The translations under genes and the position numbers were made by a program. This document shows, piece by piece, positions 1-6,009 of a DNA stretch of 12,945 bases. The notes under the pieces are model-generated. The model ran no database searches, was not told the origin of the DNA, and saw only the letters and a program-made list of their open reading frames with translations. The DNA is taken from the NCBI GenBank assembly GCA_043806645.1, contig JAZDGX010000234.1, positions 1 to 12,945 on the forward strand, written 5' to 3'. The stretch is from JAZDGX01 sp043806645 (GTDB lineage Bacteria > Eisenbacteria > RBG-16-71-46 > CAIMUX01 > WJJG01). Every line of letters begins with the position of its first letter. Position 1 is the stretch's first letter.

Positions 1-181
1 TCTCCAGCGCCAGCCCCGCCTGGCGGCGCACGGCGGGATAGAGCGGCAGGAACACCGTCACCCTGTGCCCCAGACGCGCCAGCTCTTTCGTCAGCGCCCC
101 CGCCACGTCCGCCAGCCCGCCCACTTTGGCGAAGGGCACCATCTCGGCGGCGGCATAGAGAATGTCGAGTTGCTTCGGCAT
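1..181 (-). CDS. glgA: Glycogen (starch) synthase, N-terminal fragment
   Basis: The first 60 codons of a gene that leaves the window at its left edge. GlgA transfers glucose from ADP-glucose to the growing alpha-1,4-glucan in the cytoplasm. Visible at the N-terminus are the GT5 beta strand with an AAEMVPFAKVGGLADV segment, containing the K-x-G-G-L sugar-nucleotide-binding motif (K19 to L23), and the following helix with a GHRVTVFLPLYP strand; this arrangement is diagnostic of the family. The ATG at 181-179 has a GGGAG Shine-Dalgarno at 187-191. It lies 54 bases after the GalT-like gene in the same direction, so the two are probably cotranscribed. The C-terminal GT-B domain is outside the window, so completeness cannot be judged. 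Confidence 0.93.
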   Translation of the reverse strand, partial: MPKQLDILYAAAEMVPFAKVGGLADVAGALTKELARLGHRVTVFLPLYPAVRRQAGLALE

Positions 182-235
182 GATCGCTCCCTGTCCTGAT
201 GATGTGGAATCGACGGTTTGTCGCGGGCGCCCCGC

Positions 236-1276
236 CTAGCCCATCGCCACCCGCGGCAGCACCAGGCTTTCGGCCGGGATCTGCACGTCCCGCAGGTACG
301 CGGCCGCGTCCTCGGGCGGTGTCGGATTGATATAGAAACCGGTCCCCCATTCGAATCCCGCGACGCGTGTCAGCTTCGGCATGATTTCGAGATGCCAGTG
401 GTACTGGCGCGCGCCGTGGCCGTCGCTGCAGGGCGAGGTGTGGAAGACGAAGTTGTAGGGGGGACCGCTCAGCGTCAGATTGATGCGCATCAGCGTTTCC
501 TTAAGGATGCGCGCCAGCGAGTAGTAGTTGCCCTGATAGGACTGCTCGAAGCTGCCGAAGTGCGCCTTCGGCAAAATCCAGGTCTCGAAAGGAAAGCGCG
601 CGGCGAAGGGCTCCATCGACAGGAAGTCGTTGTTCTCGGCGATCACGCGCTTGCCGGTCATCAGCTCCTGGTCGATGATGTCGCAGAAGATGCAGCGCTC
701 CTTCTGCTGGAAGTGCTGCTCGCAGCCGTTCAGCTCCTCTAGGATCCGGCGCGGCACGATCGGCGTGGCGACGATCTGCGTGTGCGCATGCTCGAGCGAC
801 GCGCCCGCCGCCTCGCCGTGATTCTTGAAAACCTGGATGTAGCGGAAGCGCTTGTCTCGCGCGAGATCGATCATGCGCGCGCGAAACGACGTCAGCACGA
901 GATTCATCTGCTCGACCGACTGCTCGCTCAGCTCCAGATCGTGGTCGGGCGACTCGATCACGACTTCATGGGCCCCGACGCCGTTCATCTTGTCGTAGAT
1001 GCCTTCCGCGCGGCGGTTCAACCCGCCTTCGATCTGCAGCGCGGGAAACTTGTTCGAAACCACGCGCACCTTCCACCCGGGGCCGTCGGGGCGCGTGCCC
1101 TTCTCTCGCACGGCGTAGACCTCGGGAGGGGTCTTATCTTCGTGTCCCGTGCAGAAGGGGCAGAAGCCCGCCTTCCGCGACACTTCGGCCTGGCCGAAGT
1201 CCGAGGGACGCCGGCCGCGGTCCGTCGAAATGATCACCCACCGTCCGACGACGGGGTCTTTGCGCAATTCGGGCAT
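236..1276 (-). CDS. galT: Galactose-1-phosphate uridylyltransferase family protein (GalT or ADP-glucose phosphorylase-like)
   Basis: A 346-residue HIT-superfamily nucleotidylyltransferase of typical GalT length. The first Zn site is readable as C39, C42, H112 and H163. The active-site motif is H163-A-H165-T-Q, where classic GalT has His-Pro-His. A second CxxC (C195, C198) with H239 and the H293-W-H295 motif suggests a second Zn site. As I recall, that is also found in the Arabidopsis ADP-glucose phosphorylase homologue, whereas E. coli GalT uses a different second metal site. GalT swaps UMP between UDP-glucose and galactose-1-phosphate; ADP-glucose phosphorylase uses ADP-glucose. Sitting directly before glgA, either substrate is plausible. 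The ATG at 1276 follows a GAGG at 1283-1286. Family membership is firm; substrate is not. Confidence 0.88.
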   Translation of the reverse strand: MPELRKDPVVGRWVIISTDRGRRPSDFGQAEVSRKAGFCPFCTGHEDKTPPEVYAVREKGTRPDGPGWKVRVVSNKFPALQIEGGLNRRAEGIYDKMNGVGAHEVVIESPDHDLELSEQSVEQMNLVLTSFRARMIDLARDKRFRYIQVFKNHGEAAGASLEHAHTQIVATPIVPRRILEELNGCEQHFQQKERCIFCDIIDQELMTGKRVIAENNDFLSMEPFAARFPFETWILPKAHFGSFEQSYQGNYYSLARILKETLMRINLTLSGPPYNFVFHTSPCSDGHGARQYHWHLEIMPKLTRVAGFEWGTGFYINPTPPEDAAAYLRDVQIPAESLVLPRVAMG

Positions 1277-1330
1277 CGAGATCCTCGCCTTTCATCGCCG
1301 CCTGAAGCGAGCCCGGTCCCGCGCGGGAAA

Positions 1331-1355
1331 TCACGGGTCTTCACGACGCCCGTGA
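1331..1355 (-). terminator. Short hairpin between the GlmU-like and GalT-like genes, weak terminator candidate
   Basis: On the minus strand TCACGGG pairs with CCCGTGA across an 11-base loop, and the stem is followed by only TTT. It begins 14 bases past the GlmU-like stop codon. A 12-bp palindrome, TCCCGCGCGGGA, lies next to it at 1317-1328. The short T run makes efficient intrinsic termination doubtful; it could equally be an attenuating or mRNA-stabilising stem. Confidence 0.25.
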
Positions 1356-1369
1356 CGCGCCGGCCGCGG

Positions 1370-2740
1370 TCAGGCGATCCCGGACAAATACGCGTCCCTC
1401 TCCGCCGCGGTCGCCGCGTGGGCGGCGACCAGAATCTCCCGCTCCGCGGGGAGCAGGGTCCGCTCTCTGCGGGCGAGGACGCGCTCGACAACCTGCAGGA
1501 AGCGCTCAAGCTCGTAGGTCCGCGCCGTGCTCCCCACGCCCCACAGGAATGAGGGCAGCCAGTGCGGGGCCATGCCGGGCGAGCCGAACAGATTCACGCC
1601 CACGCCGATCGATGTGCCGCCCGCAAGCAGCGTCCCGATCGAGGTGCGCGTGTGGTCTCCGACCAGGCTGCCCAGCTTCTGCCGTCCGGTCGGCGTCTGC
1701 CGGCCCCGGCCCATACGGATCTCTCCGTAGGTGTTCTTCAGATTCGACGTCGTCGTCATCGCTCCCAGATTGACCCATTCCCCGAACACCGAGTGCCCGA
1801 CAAAACCATCATGGGCCTTGTTCGTCCAGCCCATGAAAAGGCTGGTCGCGATCTCGCCCCGGATGCGGCATCCCGGTCCCACGTAGGTCTGGGCCACCCG
1901 CCCGCCGAGCACCCGCGCCCCGGCCGCCAGAAAGGCCGGCCCCTCCACCTGCGCGAGCGGACCGACCTCCGAGCCTCGGCCGAGAAACACGGGCCCCGCC
2001 GTGCTATCGATCGCGACGGGAGGCGAAAGGCGCACCTCCGCCTCCACGAAGGCCTGATCCCCGCGGACAAAAAGGCCGGCCTGCGGGGCATCGGCCAGCC
2101 GGGAGAGCGGCCTTTCGCCGGAACAAAGCGCGCTAACATCCTCCGGCAGCAGCTGCTCGAGTCCTGTGATCAGATCCCAGGAGTTTGTCAGAACCCGACA
2201 CCCCGGCGCAAGCGCGGCGCTCAGCCCCATTGCACCCCCGGGCAGTCCCAAGGCGATCCCTCCCGCTTGGCCCGATCGTTCTACCCGCCCGGCCCCCGCA
2301 TGATCCGATCCCTCCCGCGGGCCGGCCCCCCCGGAGACCACGCCTGCCGCAGGAACCCACTCCTCGGCAAAGCGTTGCGCTTCCCGCGGGTCTCCCTCCA
2401 GGCAAAAGGCAAGGAGATCCTCCCCGGCCGACAACAGCGCCTCCCCGGGGACAAGGCCCTTCATGCGCCCCCAGAGGGCGCGATCGGGCAGGGCCCGCCC
2501 GTTGACGAACAGCCAGGGGGGTGCGGGAGTTTTGGTTCGGAAGTCATCCAGTCCCGCAAGCCGGCACCAGGGAGCGAGGGCCGGCCGCGTCAGGACCGCA
2601 CGCACCGGCCGGCCGGAGAGCGCTTCGATCCGGGCGCGTTGGCTGCGGGCCCCGGCCACGAGTTCGAAAACCGGTCGCGTCAGAACCAGGGACCCAAGTC
2701 CCGCCGCGCGAGAATCCTCGAACAGGATCGTCTCCGACAT
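1370..2740 (-). CDS. GlmU-like sugar nucleotidyltransferase family protein (NTP_transf_4 plus left-handed beta-helix)
   Basis: A 456-residue protein matching the GlmU-like family common in Bacteroidetes and relatives. The N-terminal domain opens with ILFEDSRAAGLGSLVLTRPV (residues 5-23) and includes TNSWDL (185-190), both family landmarks. From about residue 235 it becomes a hexapeptide-type left-handed beta-helix (VEGPAFLAAGARVLGG, YVGPGCRIRGEI), with the conserved blocks NKAHDGFVGHSVFGEWVNLG (307-326), TSNLKNTYGE (331-340), GDHTRTSIGT (361-370) and PSFLWG (396-401). The classical GlmU G-x-G-T-R-M loop is absent, as expected for this family, so the nucleotide-sugar made is unknown. Residues about 133-172 form a Gly/Ala-rich stretch resembling a lineage-specific insertion. 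The ATG at 2740 has GGAGG at 2749-2753. It lies 26 bases after the SPOR gene, suggesting an operon. Confidence 0.86.
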   Translation of the reverse strand: MSETILFEDSRAAGLGSLVLTRPVFELVAGARSQRARIEALSGRPVRAVLTRPALAPWCRLAGLDDFRTKTPAPPWLFVNGRALPDRALWGRMKGLVPGEALLSAGEDLLAFCLEGDPREAQRFAEEWVPAAGVVSGGAGPREGSDHAGAGRVERSGQAGGIALGLPGGAMGLSAALAPGCRVLTNSWDLITGLEQLLPEDVSALCSGERPLSRLADAPQAGLFVRGDQAFVEAEVRLSPPVAIDSTAGPVFLGRGSEVGPLAQVEGPAFLAAGARVLGGRVAQTYVGPGCRIRGEIATSLFMGWTNKAHDGFVGHSVFGEWVNLGAMTTTSNLKNTYGEIRMGRGRQTPTGRQKLGSLVGDHTRTSIGTLLAGGTSIGVGVNLFGSPGMAPHWLPSFLWGVGSTARTYELERFLQVVERVLARRERTLLPAEREILVAAHAATAAERDAYLSGIA

Positions 2741-2766
2741 CGCTGCGACCTCCGGTCGCTTCTTCG

Positions 2767-3294
2767 TCAGCGTTCCTTCACCAATGCATCGACGACGAAC
2801 GCGCCCTCGCAGCCGGCTCCGAGCGCCCGGCGCCGCATCGCCGCAGCCTCGTCGCGGGTGAGAAAGTCCCCCACCTGGACCTTGTAGAGCAAGCCTTCGA
2901 ATTCGACGTAGACCGGCTCATCGAACAACGCGCGAAATTCCTCGGCCCGTTCCTTCGCAAGCTCCGGATTGCTCGCCGCGTAAAGCTGCACGCGGAATCC
3001 ATACCGCTGCGGGCCGCTTCCCGCGGGCGCTTCCGTGACGGGTGGGAACAATTCCCCTCGCGCGCCCGCGCCCCCCTCCGCCCAAGCCGGTGGAATCGCC
3101 TCCTCCGCTCCCTCCTCCACCTGACGTGCTTCCTCTTCGGAAGGCATCGTCTGAGGCAGCACCATGGGCGTCGCCGGCACTGCCACCGGCGGCGGCACCG
3201 TCTTCCGCGAGCACCCGCTCGCCCCGACCAATCCGGCGCACAATGCCGCCACGACCCAGACCGCCATCCCTGATGCGGTCCGCTTGAACTTCAT
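2767..3294 (-). CDS. SPOR-domain lipoprotein
   Basis: A 175-residue envelope protein. The start at 3294 gives a basic N-terminus, a hydrophobic segment (residues 10-24) and Cys28 in the context GASGC, a plausible but imperfect lipobox, implying export and lipidation. Residues 30-95 are Pro/Glu-rich linker. Residues about 98-173 form a SPOR domain: RVQLYA strand (101-106), a helix rich in Ala/Glu, the VYVEFEGLLYKVQVGDF strand pair (128-144) and a closing AFVVDA strand. SPOR domains generally bind glycan strands of peptidoglycan stripped of stem peptides, often near the septum. An in-frame ATG at 3537 would add 81 residues, but these are translated from the octamer array and part of the inverted-repeat element, and the strong Shine-Dalgarno at 3300-3305 supports 3294. 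The link to polysaccharide export is positional only. Confidence 0.85.
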   Translation of the reverse strand: MKFKRTASGMAVWVVAALCAGLVGASGCSRKTVPPPVAVPATPMVLPQTMPSEEEARQVEEGAEEAIPPAWAEGGAGARGELFPPVTEAPAGSGPQRYGFRVQLYAASNPELAKERAEEFRALFDEPVYVEFEGLLYKVQVGDFLTRDEAAAMRRRALGAGCEGAFVVDALVKER

Positions 3295-3299
3295 CGCCC

Positions 3300-3305
3300 C
3301 CTCCT
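3300..3305 (-). promoter_or_regulatory. Ribosome binding site fixing the SPOR lipoprotein start
   Basis: AGGAGG on the minus strand lies 5 bases upstream of the ATG at 3294. It is a perfect anti-Shine-Dalgarno match and settles the choice of the shorter reading over the upstream ATG at 3537. A small stem (GTCCG/CGGAC at 3308-3312 and 3323-3327) lies just upstream. Confidence 0.8.
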
Positions 3306-3353
3306 GTGTCCGCAGAATCGCACGGACGCGATCATCGCCGAGACCCACCTGCC

Positions 3354-3449
3354 CGCGAGGATCCGAGATTCCGAGATTCCGAGATTCCGAGATCCCGATG
3401 TCCCGAGGTCCCGAGATCCCGAGGTCACGAGGTCCCGAGGTTCTGAGAT
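3354..3449 (-). repeat. Octanucleotide tandem array, 12 copies
   Basis: Twelve contiguous 8-base units, plus-strand consensus YCCGAGRT. In order: CGCGAGGA, four identical TCCGAGAT units (3362-3393), CCCGATGT, CCCGAGGT, CCCGAGAT, CCCGAGGT, CACGAGGT, CCCGAGGT, TCTGAGAT. The unit is not a multiple of three and the array lies outside any credible gene, about 60 to 155 bases upstream of the SPOR lipoprotein start. The identical copies cluster at the end nearer the gene, while the other end is degenerate. Such arrays are prone to slipped-strand length change. Confidence 0.9.
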
Positions 3450-3477
3450 TCCATGGGCCTGTCCCCAAGCCGTGCAA

Positions 3478-3647
3478 GGGACAACGGGGCCGAGTGGGTC
3501 CCGCGGGATGTCTCCGCCGCGCATATGTACCGCGCACGGAATGCGCACAAGAGCCCTTCGCGCGGCGGAGTCAAGGCGCGCGCCTCCGAGATTGGGACTC
3601 CGAGAGCGCGCGCCGGTCCCGCGGGACCCACTCGGCCCCGTTGTCCC
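3478..3647. repeat. 170-base branched inverted-repeat element (perfect 31-bp arms, two internal hairpins)
   Basis: The outer arms 3478-3508 and 3617-3647 are exact reverse complements over 31 bases; they start GGGACAACGGGGCCGAGTGG on each strand and their inner ends contain the palindrome TCCCGCGGGA. The 108-base interior has two further perfect stems: 3512-3522 with 3560-3570 (11 bp; its loop contains a smaller GCGCA/TGCGC stem at 3532-3536 and 3542-3546), and 3575-3583 with 3606-3614 (9 bp). Together they make a three-way-junction fold, drawable as RNA or as a DNA cruciform. It starts 30 bases beyond the manC stop codon. There is no T tract and no obvious target duplication. It may be a MITE or REP-like palindromic element, a structured RNA or an RNase III-type processing site. 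I recognise no named family. Confidence 0.92.
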
Positions 3648-3677
3648 CCCGCCGATGAAAGCAAGCAACCCGTGCAT

Positions 3678-4757
3678 CTACAGATACTCACTCAGATCCG
3701 CCTTCGCCCGAATCGCCTCCAAGATCCCCCGCACATCCTGGCACCGATCCCGGTCGATAACCAGCGTGACATCGCCCGTCTTGACGACGACGAGGTTGCG
3801 CACACCGAGAGTCGCGATCAGGCCATCCTGGGAATAGAGCACGCAATCGGAGGAATCCACCGCGACGACCTCCCCCGCGCTGGTGTTGCCCGCCGCGTCG
3901 GCGACCCGCCGCTCGGCCCAGCTCGACCAGTTGCCGAGGTCGGTCCAGTCGAAACGCGCCTCGACGACCGCGACGCGCGAGGAGTGCTCGAGCAGTCCGT
4001 TATCGATCGAGTGGGCCTGCGCGCGGGCGAAGACATCAGGCAGCAGCGAGACCGGATCGCTCGCGCGCGCCAGCGGCAGGACGAGCGCGTGCAGTTGGGG
4101 CATGTGACGCGCCAGTTCTTCGAGCACCGCGCTCGCGCGCCAGACGAACATGCCGCTGTTCCAGTAGAAGTCGCCGCTCTCTTGATAGCCCCGCGCCGTC
4201 TCCAGGTCGGGCTTTTCGTGGAAACGCGCGACACGATAGGCGCCGGGCGCTTCGGCGCGCGCGGCGCCGCGCTCGATGTACCCATAGCCGGTCTCGGGGC
4301 GCGTGATCGGGATCCCGAGGGTGACGAGCGGCGCATCCCCCGCCGCGGCGACCGCCACGGCCGTCGCGACGTCTTCCCAGAAGCGCGCCGGCTCATCGAT
4401 CCAATGATCGGCCGGCACGACAAGTTGAATGGGATCTTCGCCCCGCCGGAGCGCGAGCGCCGCGGCAACGGCGACCGCCGGAGCCGTGTTGCGTCCGACC
4501 GGCTCGCCGAGGAAACGCTCGGCGGACAACTCGGGCAGCTCCCGCAGCACCGCCTCGCGCAAGTCCGAGGCTGCGATCACGTGAATCCGTTCCGCGGGCA
4601 GCCGGACGCGCAGGCGCGACCAGCAGGATCGCAGCAGGCTTTCCTCACCCGTGAGACGCAGAAGCTGCTTGGGCCGCCCGCGGCGGCTCAGGGGCCAGAA
4701 GCGCTCCCCTCTCCCGCCCGCCAGGATGGCCGCCTCGAGCCGGTCGATCCTATCCAT
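3678..4757 (-). CDS. manC: Mannose-1-phosphate guanylyltransferase, single-domain type
   Basis: A 359-residue cytoplasmic enzyme making GDP-mannose from GTP and mannose-1-phosphate. Motifs in order: the pyrophosphorylase signature ILAGGRGERFWPLSRRGRPK (residues 11-30) followed by Q31; EPVGRNTAP (85-93), VVPADHW (113-119), TRPETGYGYI (152-161), FHEKPD (179-184), WNSGMFVW (199-206), and FDWTDLGNW in the C-terminal half. Length fits the monofunctional form with no C-terminal isomerase domain. The start at 4757 is chosen because the signature begins ten residues in; an in-frame ATG at 4991 would overlap the upstream glycosyltransferase with implausible Arg/Ser-rich sequence. The gap to that gene's stop is 76 bases and holds a CCGGCC/GGCCGG stem (4791-4796 with 4808-4813). 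It is probably the last gene of the glycan run, since the inverted-repeat element follows. Confidence 0.92.
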   Translation of the reverse strand: MDRIDRLEAAILAGGRGERFWPLSRRGRPKQLLRLTGEESLLRSCWSRLRVRLPAERIHVIAASDLREAVLRELPELSAERFLGEPVGRNTAPAVAVAAALALRRGEDPIQLVVPADHWIDEPARFWEDVATAVAVAAAGDAPLVTLGIPITRPETGYGYIERGAARAEAPGAYRVARFHEKPDLETARGYQESGDFYWNSGMFVWRASAVLEELARHMPQLHALVLPLARASDPVSLLPDVFARAQAHSIDNGLLEHSSRVAVVEARFDWTDLGNWSSWAERRVADAAGNTSAGEVVAVDSSDCVLYSQDGLIATLGVRNLVVVKTGDVTLVIDRDRCQDVRGILEAIRAKADLSEYL

Positions 4758-4833
4758 GGATGCCCCCCGACTCCTCGATCGCGATCTTCGCCGGCCCATG
4801 CTCCGCAGGCCGGTCTTCACTTGCCCCGCCGCG

Positions 4834-6009
4834 TCAGCCCCGCCCGTCTCCGCCGCGTGCCGGGGGGTTCGGGCCCATCGTACCGCAGTCCCAGACTTCG
4901 CACGGCCGCTCGCCGTCCAAGATCCGCTCGTAGAAGCGCTCCGTCGCCGCCACCAGCCGCGGCCAGCTGAAGCGTTCCTCGGCCAGCTCACGGCAGCGCG
5001 CGGCCGTCGCCGTCACCATTTCAGGATGATCGACGCAGAGCTGCAGCTTGGCGCGCAGGTCCTCGACGTTGCGGCTCTGGAAGGTGATCGCCCGATCCTC
5101 GACGACCTCCAGGTTCTCCGGAATGTCGCTCACCAGCACGCAGCGCCCGAAGCTGAGCGCCTCGATCAGCGCGATCGAGAGCCCTTCGAGGATCGAGGGT
5201 TGGACGATCATGTACGCGTTGCTCCACAACTCGTCGAGCACCTCGCCGTAAACATACCCGATCATCTGGATCCGCTCATCCCCGCCGCGCAGCCGCTCGA
5301 GCGATTGGACGTAGTCGTCGGAGAAGCTCGACCCGCCGGCCATGACCAGACGCGTGTCGGTTTGCACCTGGCGAAAGGCATCGATCAGGAAGTGACAGCC
5401 CTTCTCGGGCACCAGGCGCCCGACCCAGAGGATGTAGGGATGCTTGTCAAGCCCCCAGCGCTTGATCCGGCTCGGCGGCCGGAGCGTTCCCGGATTCGTC
5501 CCGTTCGGAATGACCAGCGTCTCCGCGTTGTGCTTCTCCTTGAAGTAGCGCGCCAGCGTGCGCGAAACGACGATCGTGCCGCTGGGGAAACGCACGCTCG
5601 GGATCTCGCAGAATTTCAGGAAGCCGGACGCGAACTTCCCCCACTTGCCGCGCTGCCAGTCGAGGCCGTGCACAGTGACGACCGTGCGCGTCCCGGAAAG
5701 GCGCGGCAGGAAAGAGAAGATCGACGGCCCCAGGGCGTGGAAATGGACGATGTCGTAGCCCGAGAACATCGCATGGACCGTGGCCAGGGCGGTGTGGCTG
5801 ATCGCATCGAGATGCTTGGTGTGGATGCTCGGCAGACGCCGGTTGTTCACGCCCCGATAGGGGCCATGGTGACGGCTGTAGTACAGACGGCTGTAGACGG
5901 AGACATCATGGCCCCGCTCGACGAGCCGCGTGGCGATCTCCTCGACATGGCGTTCGATTCCGCCATAGGTCGCGGGGATGCCTTTCTGTCCTATCATCGC
6001 GATTTTCAT
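4834..6009 (-). CDS. GT4-family glycosyltransferase (WchF/rhamnosyltransferase-like N-terminus)
   Basis: A 391-residue GT-B fold enzyme. The N-terminal domain begins MKIAMIGQKGIPATYGGIER (1-20), the signature of the DUF1972 group often found in capsule and exopolysaccharide clusters as rhamnosyl- or related transferases. HFHALGPSIFS (89-99) and VTVHGLDWQRGKW (111-123) continue that domain. The C-terminal Glycos_transf_1 domain has ILWVGRLVPEKG (193-204) and the retaining E-x7-E motif with E275 and E283 in PSILEGLSIALIEA. It presumably transfers a nucleotide-activated sugar to a lipid-linked intermediate at the inner face of the membrane; donor and acceptor cannot be read from sequence. Its ATG overlaps the stop of the upstream GT4 gene by 4 bases (ATGA), so the two are translationally coupled. 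The last 18 or so residues are a Gly/Pro-rich tail. Confidence 0.92.
   Translation of the reverse strand: MKIAMIGQKGIPATYGGIERHVEEIATRLVERGHDVSVYSRLYYSRHHGPYRGVNNRRLPSIHTKHLDAISHTALATVHAMFSGYDIVHFHALGPSIFSFLPRLSGTRTVVTVHGLDWQRGKWGKFASGFLKFCEIPSVRFPSGTIVVSRTLARYFKEKHNAETLVIPNGTNPGTLRPPSRIKRWGLDKHPYILWVGRLVPEKGCHFLIDAFRQVQTDTRLVMAGGSSFSDDYVQSLERLRGGDERIQMIGYVYGEVLDELWSNAYMIVQPSILEGLSIALIEALSFGRCVLVSDIPENLEVVEDRAITFQSRNVEDLRAKLQLCVDHPEMVTATAARCRELAEERFSWPRLVAATERFYERILDGERPCEVWDCGTMGPNPPARGGDGRG

Noticed and set aside
1562..2887. Long plus-strand open frame opposite the GlmU-like gene
   Set aside because: It is an antisense shadow of well-supported minus-strand genes, rich in Arg/Pro/Ala with no recognisable domain; GC-rich DNA has few stop codons. 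The same applies to plus-strand frames 782-1552, 3453-4970, 4651-6087, 6705-7805 and 7996-9327.
3446..3477. Promoter for the lipoprotein (TTGCAC with TGGAAT, 18-base spacer, minus strand)
   Set aside because: Only half of the -35 and four of six -10 bases match; too weak to list.
3295..3537. N-terminal extension of the SPOR lipoprotein to an ATG at 3537
   Set aside because: The extra residues translate the octamer array and part of the inverted-repeat element, would destroy the signal peptide, and a perfect ribosome site exists for the start at 3294.
3478..3647. Inverted-repeat element as a plain rho-independent terminator
   Set aside because: No T tract follows either arm, the stem is 31 bp and the interior is itself folded; it may still affect termination but does not fit the standard model.
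3470..3655. Target-site duplication flanking the inverted-repeat element
   Set aside because: The bases just outside the arms (GTGCAA on the left, CCCGCC on the right) do not match, so a classical DDE-type insertion is not supported.
3291..3677. Minus-strand open frame filling the manC-to-lipoprotein gap
   Set aside because: Its codons are simply the inverted arms and octamer repeats read through; the Gly/Ser/Arg-rich product has no domain and overlaps the lipoprotein ribosome site.
4758..4991. Upstream extension of the manC frame
   Set aside because: It overlaps the end of the GT4 gene and encodes Arg/Ser/Gly-rich sequence before the expected N-terminal pyrophosphorylase signature.
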